Origin: JAJTHJ01 sp046316025
Lineage (GTDB): Bacteria > Pseudomonadota > Gammaproteobacteria > Burkholderiales > Burkholderiaceae_F
Assembly: GCA_046316025.1 (NCBI GenBank)
Contig: JBKCXU010000108.1
Location: 1 to 64,000 of the forward strand
Length of the DNA: 64,000 nt
Direction of reading: 5' to 3'
Positions 25,101 to 37,100 of the stretch are shown here, piece after piece. A program made the translations under genes and the position numbers. Positions within the stretch are counted from its first letter, which is position 1; every line of letters begins with the position of its first letter. The notes below the pieces were generated by a model, which made no database searches, was not told the origin of the DNA, and was given only the letters and a program-made list of their open reading frames with translations.

Positions 25101-28100
25101 GGGTGGTCACGGTCTGGCCGGCCGCCAGCGCACCAAACTCGCCGCCGAGCGACAACAGGTGCAGGCCGCCATCCGCGTCGCTGGCGTTGGCGAGCAGATT
25201 GCCGCTGATGGTGTCGCTGGTGTCGTCTTCGGTGATGCTGGCGGTAAACGGCGTCACCGTCGGTGCGGCGTTTTGCTCGACGCTGGCGCCGGTGACGATC
25301 AGGCGCGCGCCGCCGAGGGTGGCCGTGATCGTGCCCGGGGCGCTGGTCACGGTCCACGCGCCGCCGCCGTTGGCGAGGACAACACGATCGTCGCCATCGC
25401 CGTGGACTTCGAGCAGGGTGTAGCCGCCGCTGCGGCGATCGGACAGGGCCACGACATCGGCCGCATCCAGCGCCAGCACGTGCGTGCCGCTGCCGACAAA
25501 GTCGATCGCTTCGATGCTGTTCCAGCGCCCGCGCAGGCCTTCGTTACCGTGCAGGATCGCGCCGCCGCCGGCGATGCGCAGGGTGTCGAAACCGGCGCCG
25601 CCGTCGATGCGCTGCCAGCCGGCACTGGGCACGATCAGCAGATCGTCGCCGGCGCCGCCGCGCAGGACATCGGCACCGCCGCCGCCGGACAGGGTGTCGG
25701 CCGCGGACGAGCCGATCAGCACTTCCGCCGCCGTGGTGCCGCTAGATGCGCGCTGCCCTCGCAGGTCGCTGCCAAACACGAGGTAGGTGCCGCCCAGGGC
25801 GCCTGCGCTGGACTGCGAACCAAAGCTAGCGCTCGGCGCAGAAAGCAAAAGATCGTCGAACCCGTCGCCATCGACATCGCCGGCGGCCGACACTTCGCTG
25901 CCGAAGCCGAAGTCGGTGCCGCTGCGGTTGAAGCGCAGAACCTGCGAAGCACCGGCCCCGCCGAGGTCAAACTGCTGGCGACCTCCGGCGCTGGAGCCGA
26001 GCGCCGCGCCGCCCAGCACCAGATAGGCTTGGTTGCTGGCGCCAATCAGCAGATCGTCGTAGCCGTCGCCGTTGAAGTCGCCGGCGGCCTGCACGCTCTG
26101 GCCCAGTTGCGCGGCTCCGGTCAGCACCACACCGTCGGCCGGCGCGAGTTGCCCGACATCGACCAGGCGGCGGCCGGCGGCGTCGACCGTGCCCCAACCG
26201 CCGGCCTTGCCGTAGATCAGATAGGCCTCGGCACTGCCCGGTGCGCCGACGAGGACATCCGCGTAGCCATCGCCGTTGACGTCGCCCACGATCGCCGCGG
26301 CAGCACCCAACTGCGCGCCGCTGCCGGCGCCGCGAAGAACGAAGCCGTCGTCGGCTTGCAGGCTGGCCGCCGTCACCTTGCGCTCGCCGCCGGCGACGAC
26401 GCCGAGGCTGCGCGAACCGCCGAAGACGACGTAGACCTCGCCGCGGCCGGCTTCGCTGCTGTCGGTGAGAAGCAGATCGCCCGCGCCGTCGCCGTTGACG
26501 TCGCCACGGCCGGCGCCGACCGCGTTGGCGCCCTCGAACACCATGCCGAGCGATGGCGCGATTGAATCGAGGAACATCTGCCGCGGCCCGAACACCGTCG
26601 AGACCGTGCCGGGAAAACCGCCGCGCACGCCGTAAACGAGGTCGACGCGATCGTCGAGGTAGGTCGAGTCGATTGGATCGGCCAGCACCAGATCGTCGAC
26701 GCCGTCGCCATCGAAGTCGCCGATACCTTGGAGCGATCCGCCGACCCGGCCGGAGTAGCCGCCGTCGAAGTACACCGCGTCGGTGGAGCCGATCAAATCG
26801 GGCGTCAGCAGCCGCCGTCCGGCGGCGTCGATGGAACCCGTCGACAGTGCCGGTTTGCCGAAAACGACGTAAGCCGCTCCGCCGTAGGACGCGTCGTCGA
26901 ACGTCCCGACGATGAACTCGTCGTAGCCGTCGGCGTTGAGGTCGCCGGCGGCGGCCACGGAGTAGCCGGTGCGCGAGCTGCCGGTGACCCCGTTCTGCGC
27001 CGGCAGCACGACGAAACCGCGGTCGACGCTCAGGCGCGCGGTATCGACCACCCAGGTCAGGCCGTCGCCGGCCACCGAGCCGAGTTGCCCGCGGTCGTCG
27101 CCATAGATGACGAAGGCGGCGCCACGGATCGCGGTGGCGGTGCCGCTGTCGACTTCGATCCGGCCGGTAAACGCGTTGGGCGCGCCGACGACGAAGTCGG
27201 CCCGACCGTCGCCGTTCAAGTCGCCGGCACCCTGGACGCTGAAACCGAAACTGCCACCACCGAAGTCGCCGCGGATGAGCACGCCCAACGCCGGACTGAT
27301 GCCGCCGGAAGGCACCGTGCCGGTGGAAAGGGCGGTATCGACATAGACGTCGAGGTTGTCGACGGCGACCAGGCCGTCGTCGTCGGTGGCGCGTACGCGC
27401 ACCGTGCGCCAGCCGCTGTTGGCGTACGCGCTGCCCACGGTGAACAACTGTTCGCTGCCACTGGCGGCGCCAACGTCGACGAAACCGGCACCGTTACCCC
27501 AGTCGATCGCCAGTTGCGTGCCGGCCGCCGCCGAGACGCGGATCGTCGGCGTGGTGTCGGCGGTGACGTTGTCGGCTGCCGAGGCGCCGGTGTCGGAAGT
27601 GTCGACCAGATCCGGCTGTGCCAGTTGCAGCGCCAGCGCGGCGTCGATGTGGACGTCCAAGGCGCCGATGGCCGAGGCGGTCCCGAGACTCGCTTCGACA
27701 CGGACCCGATGGGTGCCTCCCGTCGTGTACGGATCGGCGCGCGTCGCCGTCAGCGCCAGGACACCGCTGCCGCTGGTCGCCGTCCACGAGCCGAACCCGT
27801 CACCGTCGCCCCAGTCGACGCGGTAACTCGCCCCGGCCGTCAGGGTGAATGCCACCGTCGGCGTGGTGTCGCCCGTCACGTTGTCGCTGCTGGAGCTGCC
27901 GGTGTCGCTGCTCGTCACGAGGTCGAGCGGACCCAGGTCGAGGCTCTGCGCCGGCACGCGGATCGTTGCATCGGCGTCGATCAGCAGGCGCACGCCAGTG
28001 TTGGTGACAATCTTGAAGCCGGCCTCGCTGCCACTGCCGTCCACGGGCGCAGACCAGCCGGGATCGGTGAGCACGACTGCGTCGGTCGCATCCGCCAGCA

Positions 28101-31100
28101 CCCGGATACGGGTGGTTGCATCGGCGCCGGGCTCGATCAGGCCGCGCAGACTGGCGGCGTCCAGGCGCAGGGTGTTGCTGCCGCCGGCGAGTTCGATCGT
28201 CTCGATCGACGACAGATCGGCGCGTCGGCTGCCCGCGAGCGTGAGGTCGAGATCGGCACTGCCGCCCGCCAGGCGCAAGGTGTCGCGGCCCAGTCCGCCG
28301 TCGACCGCCACCCAGGCGCTGCCGCTGACTTCGAGCAGGTCGTTGCCGCTGCCGCCGCGCAGCACGTCCGCGCCGCCGCCGCCCAGCAAGGTGTCGTTGC
28401 CGTATCCACCGATCAGGATGTCGTTGCCGGCAGTGCCCGTGCGCACCGCATGCTGATTGACATCGAACCCGTACAGGACGTAGCCGCTGCCGCCGTTGGC
28501 TGCGCCGCTGCGGTCGGCACCCGCGGCGCCGATCAGGAGATCCTGGTAGCCGTCGCCGTTGATGTCGCCAGCCGCACTGACGCTGCTGCCGAGACGGTCG
28601 CCGGCGGCACTGCCGACGATTAGGCTTTGCCCGGCGCCGAGCGTGGACAGGTCGAGGGTGCCGACAAAGCCGCCCGCCGGCGACAGCAAGATGTACACAC
28701 CGCCCGCGTCGGTGCCGTTCTGGTCGAGGCCGGGAGCACCGACAATCAGATCGGCCACCCCGTCGCCGTCGATGTCGGCACGCACGAGGTTGCTGGCGCC
28801 GAGCTCGGCCCCGGCCGGGCCCTTGATGGCAAAGCCGCCCGTCGCGGCCACCGAGCCGGTGGCGAGGACGTTGCGCCCGCTGGCGTCGGCGGTGCCGATC
28901 GCAGCGCGGCTGCCGTAGACGACGTACACGGTGTTGCCGGGAGCGCCGACGGCGAGCTCAGCGAGGCCGTCGCCGTTCAAGTCGCCGATCAGGCCGACTG
29001 CGGTGCCGAGTGCGCCATTGACCGCCGTGCCGCTCAACACGAAACCATCGGCCGGCTGCAAGTTGGCCAGGTCGACGATCTGCCGGCCGCTGGCATCGAC
29101 CTGCGCGAACGCGCCGGCGGGCCGGCCGAAGTACAGATAGGCTTCGCCGCTGCCACTGCCGGCGCCCGGAGCGCCGAGGACGAGATCGGCATAGCCGTCG
29201 CCGTTGAAGTCGAGCCCGCCGCCGCTGGCGCTACCGGTGGCGTAGCCGAAGGCGGCGCCGGCAAACTCGATGCCCGCAGTGCCGCTTAGACGCGCCAAGT
29301 CGATGACGCGTGAGCCGCTGCCGTCGAGTGTGCCGAACGCGGTGCCGTTGCGGCCAAAGATCAGATACGCGGCGCCGCTGCCGCCGGCTGCGCGGTCGGC
29401 GCCTGGGGCACCGATCAGCAGGTCGCCGATGCCGTCGCCGTTGACATCGCCGACCGCCGCCAGCGTCATGCCCAGCGCATCGCCGCTGGCGGCGGCGCGG
29501 ACGACGAAGCCCTCGGTGCGCGCCACCACCGACATGTCGAAACGCGCCAGCCCGTCGCGGATCGAGCCGAAAGCCGTGCCGGTACGGCCGTAGACGACGT
29601 AGGCGATACCCGAACCGGCGCCGGCGCCCGCCTGTGCCGGAGCGCCGACGGCGATGTCGGCATAACCGTCGCCGTGGATGGCGCCGATGCCGGCCACGGA
29701 GGTGCCGAAAGCGGCACCGCCCTGGTCGGAGTGCAGCATGAAGCCTTCGCCGGTCGACAAGGCCGACAGATCCACCCAGCGCTTGCCGGTCGCGGTGTCG
29801 AGCGTGCCGAAGCCTTCCGGTGTGCCGAACAGCACGTAGGCCGCGCCGGCACCGATGCCGACGTAGTCGTCGCCCGGCACGCCGACGATCAGGTCGGCGA
29901 AGCCGTCGGCATTGAAGTCGCCGACTGCGGCCACCGACGTGCCGGCGAGCGCCTGCCCATTACCGCCGCGCAACTCGACCGCAAAGGCGCTGGTCAGCGC
30001 GCCGACCGTGCCACTTAGCGCCTGCGCCGCCGTGTCGATGCGCAAGGCGAAGTCCTGGCTGGCGGTCAGCGTGCCGTTGCTCGCTTCGATGCGCACGTTG
30101 CGCACGCCGTCGGCCAGCCCGGCAGGCTCGGCGTAGGTGACGAAGAGTTGGCCGCTGTCGTCGTTGCCGACGGTGCGCCAGCCGGCGCCGTCGTCCCAGT
30201 CGATGCGGACGGTGGCGCCGGGATCGACGAGGAAGCTCAGCGTCGGATTGCGATCGGCGGTGATGTTGTCGTCGTTACGCGCGCCGGTGTCGGAGGTCGC
30301 CAGCAGGTCGATCAGGCCGAGGCCGAGGCCGACGATCGGCGTGCCTTCGAACGACACGTTGTAGGTTTCGATCGCGGTGATGCCATGCACCGGGTGGATC
30401 GCCCGCACCCGCAGTTGGCGCACGCCGAAGCTGTCGTAAGGCGTGCCGAGCGTGAAGTCCTGATTGCTGCCGGTCGCGGTGCCAACCGCGACGAAGTTGC
30501 CGTCGCCCCAGTCGATGGCCAGTTGCGTGCCCGCAAAGGCCGTCACCCGCAGCGTCGGCGTCAGGTCGCCGGTGCGATTGTCGGCATCGGGCCCGTCGAT
30601 CGACTCGTCGACGTAAATCGTCTGGAACCCGTTGACCAGGGCCGGCGACAGATCGATGCTGATGGCGTTGACGGCATCGAGGAAACCCGGCTTCTGCGCC
30701 CGCAACTGGACGGTCGTCAAGCCGGCCGCGGTGTAGCCCGGCGCAGTGATCTGCAGCAGCCCCGGAGCGCCGGCGTCGGTCGGCGTAATGGGTACGAAGC
30801 CGCCGCCCTGACCCCAGTTGACCTGGTAGGTCAGCCCGGCTTCGGCCGTGAACTCGATCGTCGGGGTCAGGTCGCCGGTGATGTTGTCGACGTTCGACGA
30901 CCCGGTATCGCTCGCCGAGGCGAGGTCGAGCGCGCCGAGGTTCGGGTAGCTCGACGGCAGGTTGCCGCCGACGATCACGTCGCTCGCCAGATCGAGATCG
31001 CTGAAGGAACTGCCCGCACCCAACTGCACGTAGGCCAGCGTGTACTCGTAGCCGGGCGCACCGTCCAATTCAATGTCCAGGCGCGCACCGCCACCGCCGA

Positions 31101-34100
31101 CGTCGAACCAGCGCAAGGCCGCCTGCCGCTCGCTCGTGGTGTCGAAGCCGGGCAGGCTGTCGAACAGCGCCCGCAGGTCAAGTGCGTCGGCCTCGGTCGA
31201 GGTGGAACGGGCGTCGAAGCCCAACACGGTGTCGCTGCCGTTGGCCGCGTAGTCGCGGATGTTGGTAAGCGGCCCGAAGAGCACGCGGTCGCTGCCCTGC
31301 GAAACGTCCAGAGTGTCGTTGCCGGACCCGCCGATCAAGGAGTCTGCGCCGCCGCCGCCGATCAGCAGATCGTCGCCGATGTTGCCGGTCAGTGTGTCGT
31401 GACCAGAGTTGCCCTCAAGCCGCCCCGCGGCCTGCGCCGCCGGGGTGCCGGCGTCGATGCCGAGGTTGATGACGTCGTTGCCGCCCGTCCCGACAGCCCC
31501 CTCGACGAAGGTGTAGACGATGTTGTCGGCCAAACTCGAGGCGACGGTCAGCGTGCGGGCGGTGCTGGAGTTGACGACGATCGTCAGCGGGCCGAAGTAG
31601 CCCGCGGCGGACAGGTCGATCACATCGATACCGAGACCGCCGTCGATGGTATCGGTGGCCTGGATGGCGCCCACAGTGGCGCTGGCGATGAAGCGATCGT
31701 TGCCGCCGCCGCCCAGCAGCAGATCGGCGTCGCGGCCGCCGTCTAGGGTGTCGTCGCCGGCGCCGCCGAGCAACGTGTCGCCACCGAGGTAGCCGAACAG
31801 CTGGTCGTTACCGGCCCCGCCGTCGAGGGTGTCGCGTTCGCTCGCCGCCGCACCGAGGTTGGGCGCAGGCCCGCCGATCAGCAGATCGTCGCCGCCGCCG
31901 CCGTAGAGAAGGTCGTTGCCGTAGCCGCCGTACAGCACGTCGCGCCGGGTGTGGCCGACGACGGTATCGTCGCCGCCGCCCGCGGCGATGTAATGCACGG
32001 CCGCGCCGGCGGGGGCGGCAATCACCTCGCCCGCATCGGTGCCGGTGGAGGTGCTCGGCGCGGTGATCTCGCTGGTGTTCGACAGCGTCAGCGTGCCGGT
32101 GGCGGCGCTTCCGTCGCTGTCCTGGATCGTGTAGCCGAAGACCTCGGTGACGGCCTCGCCGGGCGCGAACGGCGTGTAGATGAAGGTGGCATTGGCGAAG
32201 TTGACCTTCAGGTGCGAGCCGGTTGCCGTCTGGATGTCGAGCGCGCCAGCGTTGAACACCGGCGTGCTGCCGTCGCTGGTGACGATCCCGGTGCCGGTGT
32301 AGGTGTACGTGACGGTGCCCGTGCCCGTCGGCGCCGTGACGGCGCGCCAGGACAAGCCGTTGCGCCCGTCCGCGCCAAAGGCGAACGGGTCGGCCGCCTC
32401 GATGATGTCGAACAGCGTGCCGCTGCTGATGACCTCGTCGGTCGAGGTACCGACCAGCGTTTCGAGCAACTCGTTCTGGTCGCGGACGATGAGCGGGTTG
32501 CGCGCGTCGCCGTTCGGCCAGGCGACGACTTGCAGCTCCGGCGTGGTGAACGCGGTGCCCAGACCGACGGCGAAGGCTTTGGCGATGTCGTTATCGGCGA
32601 GGAAGTTGTCCCAGTCGTATTGGTACTGGTCGACGAAGTACGACGACCCCGACGTGTCGTAGCCGCTGGACAGGAAGTACACCAGCGTGCGCCCCGTCTG
32701 AGGCGGCGCGATGTAGCCGTCGACAACGGCGTTCAGGCCCGCGTAATAGCTGGCGTAGCTGCCCTGGCTCGCGATGTTGGCGATACGGCTGATGGTCTGC
32801 CCGTCGTCGCCGACCCAATAGGTGGTCACCGCCCCGGTCGCGAAGTCGACCACCGTGGTGTTGATCTGTCCGGCAAACGAGCGGTAGGCATCGCCAATCA
32901 ACTGCGCTGAGAAGGTCGCCAGCTCGTGCCGCGTGCTGAAGCCGGCAATCGGCGGCGGCGCGGCCATCGGCGAGGAGCGGTCGATCACCAGGATCAGATT
33001 GATCGTCTCGCCGGCGGCGGAGGCGTTCTGCGAAATATCGGGCGCCGTCACCCCGCTGTCGACGATGCCGACATTGACGTCGACCAGCTGGCGGCCGCCC
33101 AGGTCGTCGGTCAGCACGTAACCAAACTTGCGCTGCAACTGCGCGGCGCCGTCGTGATCGAGCGGGGCCAGCAGCGTGAAGGCCAGTTCCCCGCGGTTGG
33201 GCCCGGCCACGGTCAACGTAGCGGTCCATGAGCCGTCGGCGGCGCTGACTGTCCGCTGGGTGCCGGTGCCGTCGAGTACCCCGATCGGATCGACGACGTC
33301 GGACGCCTCGCCGCGGTAGCCGAAGGCGGTGATGGTCGTGGTCCGGCCCGGGTCGAGCGTGTCGTTGCCCAGCACGTTGACGACCCGGGTGCTGGGGGCA
33401 AACGGCGGCGAGCCGATGCCGTCGGCAGGGTCGTCTTCGTAGACGGTCAGGCTGTCGACCGCGCCCTGGCCGCTGCCGGCCAGTTCTGCCGCGCCCTGGA
33501 TCGTGATGTTCAGCGCCGCTGTTGCAGTGGCGCCAAACTCGTCGCGCAGCACGTAACTGAAGCTGTCGGTGAGATCGCTGCCGCCGCCGAGCCCGGCCAG
33601 CGCCGCCTTGGCGTTGTCCAGGTCGTAGCGGTAGGTGCCGTCCGCGCGGACGATCAACTGCCCGTAGGTCCCCTGCGCCGCCTCGCCCGGCGCATACGCG
33701 GTGCCCCCGACGGCGAACGACTGCACGGACAAGGTCGCGGCGACGTCCACGTCCGAGTCGGCACCGCCGCCACCGGCGCCGGTGATCGCATTGCCGTAGG
33801 CGGGATTGGGCAGGCCATCTTCCTGCACCACGAGGGTGTCGGCGACAGCCACCGGCGCGTCGTTGGTGCCCTGCACGTTGACCCGGATGCGCGCGCTGGC
33901 GCGGCCACCGTCCTCGTCTTCCACCGTGTAGTAGAAGAACTCGGGGACGACGTTGAACGCATTGCCCTGCGACAGGTTGTTGGTGACGGCGCGAGCATCG
34001 TCCAGCACGTAACTGAAGGTGCCGTCCTGCTGGATCGTCAGGTACCCGTACGTGCCGGTCAGAGCACTGCCGACCGTCCCCGTGGTGCCGTCCTCGTTGC

Positions 34101-37100
34101 GGATGCCGACGATCCGCATTGCAGACTTCGGCGTTTCGACATCGCCGAAAGCGACGGCGCCATTGATCGGCACACCGCTGTTTTCGACCGCGACCCAAAA
34201 GTCGGGCGGTGAGCCGATCGGACTGTCGGCCCCGACGTTGGCGGCGGTCGGCAGATCGTTGACGCCGTTGATGACGATGGTCAGCGTGGCGATGTCCTGC
34301 TGGCCGTCGCCGTCCTGCAGCGTGTAGGTGAACTTCTCGTCGCTCAGGCTCTGGTTCGGCCGCAAGGCGTTCTCGGCGCCGTTGTGCGAGGGCGTGCCCG
34401 CGCCGATCTGATACTGGAAGACACCGTCGGCTTGCAGTACCAGCGCGCCGTAGCGCCCGCTGATCTGCTGCCCCACGAAACCGGGGATGCCGTTGATCGC
34501 AACCACTTGCAATTGCGCGGTCGGGGTATCGGCGTCGCTGTCGTTGCTCCGCACGTTGCCGCTGACGCTGTTGTTGGGCAGTTCGTCCAGCGGCGCGGTG
34601 TCGTCGACGGCGTTGGGCGGCGAGGCGCCGGGCGTGACATCAAAGCTCACCGTCGCCATCGACACATCGCCATCGAGGTCGGTCAAAGCGTAGACGAAGC
34701 TGTCGATGCCGCTGTGGTCGTCGTCCGGGGTGTAGATGAACGCGCCGTCCACGTTGACGACCGTGGTGACTGTGGTCGTCGGATCGATGACTTCGACCAC
34801 CGTGTCGCCGTGAGTACCGTCCAGGCGGAACGCAACTACCCCGTGGGCGGGGCCACTGACCAGCGACCAGACATTGCCCCGCTTGACCGGGACGGGAACC
34901 GTGCTACCGCTCGGGTAGCGCAGGCCGTCTTCGCTGCGAATGTCGTTGCCGGCCACGCTGCCGGTGAAGGCGGTCGCCTCGGCGGTGGTGAACACATCGT
35001 CGAACGCCTGCGGAAACTCGTCCACCGGCGTGACGGTCACGAAGAGAGTCGCCCCGGAAGACTCGCCGTCCGCATCCGTAATCGAATAAGGCACGACGTA
35101 GACACCAAAGTCGTTGCGCGACGATGCGAAGGTCAATGATCCGGTCGCCGTGTTCAGGTTGCCATAAGCATAAAAATTCGAAACCGCGAACCGGTTGCCG
35201 CCGTCGCTGCTGAGGGTGTCGTTGGCGCCGAGGGCAATGACCACCGGCGTGTCTTCAGCGATCGTGACGTGGTCGTCCACCGCCAGCGGACTGCCGTTCT
35301 GTCCGACGATGGTCAGGACGAAGGTGCCGGTTGCCTGCAGGCCGCTCGTGTCCTCGATAACGTAGGTGACGGTTTCCGTTGCCGATTGCCCGAGTTGCAG
35401 CGCGGCGTAGTCGTCGCCGATGTCGAAGTTGAGGGCGTACTCGGTACGACCGACGGGCGGCGTGTACGACGACAGCGTGACATGGGTCGAGCCGCTGATC
35501 GAGATCACCTTCAGCGCCGCATAGCCGTCCTCTGCATCACCGTCGTTATTTAGGAACCCGGTCGAGTTCGAGTTGATGTCGTCGACGCTGAACGGGCCAG
35601 CGTTGTCGTACACCCACCCATAGTCGGTACCCGCAAACGGCGTGTCCTCGACGCCGGTCACCTGCACTGCGACCGTGCCGGTACTGAAAGCGTTGTACGA
35701 ATCGCGGATCGCGTAATAGAACTCGGCGACCGTCGTCTGGCCCCCGCGCAGATGGTCGTAGCCGCCTGCCGGGTTGAAGATCACGGACTGGCGGTCGGCG
35801 GAAATCTGCACCAGCGGCGAACCGAACACCGACTCGACCTGCAGCGGGTCGCCCTCGCGGTCGATGTCGTTGGCAAGCACGGCCAGCGTCAACGCCGGGC
35901 CGTCCTCGCTGACGGTGCCGTCGTTGTCGGGAAACGCGGCTGGCGGATCGTTCAGGCCCTGCACCGTCACCAACACGGAAGCCGTGGAGGTCGCACCCAC
36001 CGTGTCGCGGACCACGTAGGTGAACGTTTCCGTCACGCTCTGGCCCGGCCGCAGGTATTCGTAGGCGCCCGCCTGGGTGAAGATCACCGAGCGCCCGTCG
36101 GCGGCCACCGTAAAGTCGGCCGAGGCATCGCGCACCTCGATCACCGTGCGCGGGTCGTTGGCATCGAGGTCGGTGTCGTTGCGCAGCACCGACAGCCGGT
36201 TGAAACCTGTGCTCTCGCGCAGCCGGATGGTGTCGTCGGCGGCAACCGGCGCGTCGTTGGCGCCAACGACGGTAATCGCCACCGTGCTGACCGCGTAGCC
36301 GTTGTAGCCATCGCGCATCACGTAGCTGAAGGTATCGACCGCGGTCTCGCCCTGCCGCAAGCTCTGGAAGGCCGCCCCCGGCGTGTAGATCAGACGACTA
36401 CCATCGGCGGACACCGAGGCGCGCAGGCTGTTTTCGGATACCAGCAGCTTGACGTCGCCGATGTCCACGTCGGTGTCGTTGGCCAGCACGTCGAGCGTGA
36501 TACCGACGCCGTCTTCGCCGACGGTGCCGCCATCCGGCGCGGCGATCGGTACGTCGTTGCGGCCTTCGATGGCCAGCGTGACCGTCGCCACGTCGGTGAG
36601 GCCCAGGCTGTCCGCCACCGTGTAGGAGAAGGTTTCGACCACAGTCTGGCCGAAGCGCAGGCCCTGGTAAGGCGTGCCGACGACGTAGCGGATCGTCTGC
36701 CCGCCGTCGACGATCGTCGCCCGCGTCGTGCCGTCAACGCCGACGATGGTCTTGGTGTCGCCCAGATCCGGATCGATATCGTTGGCGAGCAGCGTGCCGA
36801 GCACTGCGGTACCGACGTCCTCGTCGGTCCGCACGACGTCGTCGCCGGCGCGCGGCGCGTCGTTGACCCCGGTGATGGTCACCGTGACGTTGGCGGTCGA
36901 GGTCAAGGCACCGCTGTCGGCGACGATGTAGCTGAAGGTTTCGCTGGCGCTGGCGCCCTCGGGCAGGTAGTCGTACGCCTCGCGCGGATCGAAGACGATG
37001 GCGTCGCGGCCCGGAGTCAGGGTGGCGCGCGCACTGGTTTCCGACAGCAGCGTGAGAAAGTCGCCGTCGACGAGGTCCGGATCGCTGTCGTTGACCAGCA

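Noticed and set aside
20224..26565. Very long open frames on the plus strand opposite the giant gene (also 4453-8577, 11092-13794, 15463-19005, 35752-40278, 40345-44355)
   Set aside because: They are mirror images of the Asp/Gly/Ala-rich, high-GC coding frame; their translations are low-complexity Ala/Val/Arg/Gly strings with no recognisable domains, whereas the minus strand reads as clear domains throughout.
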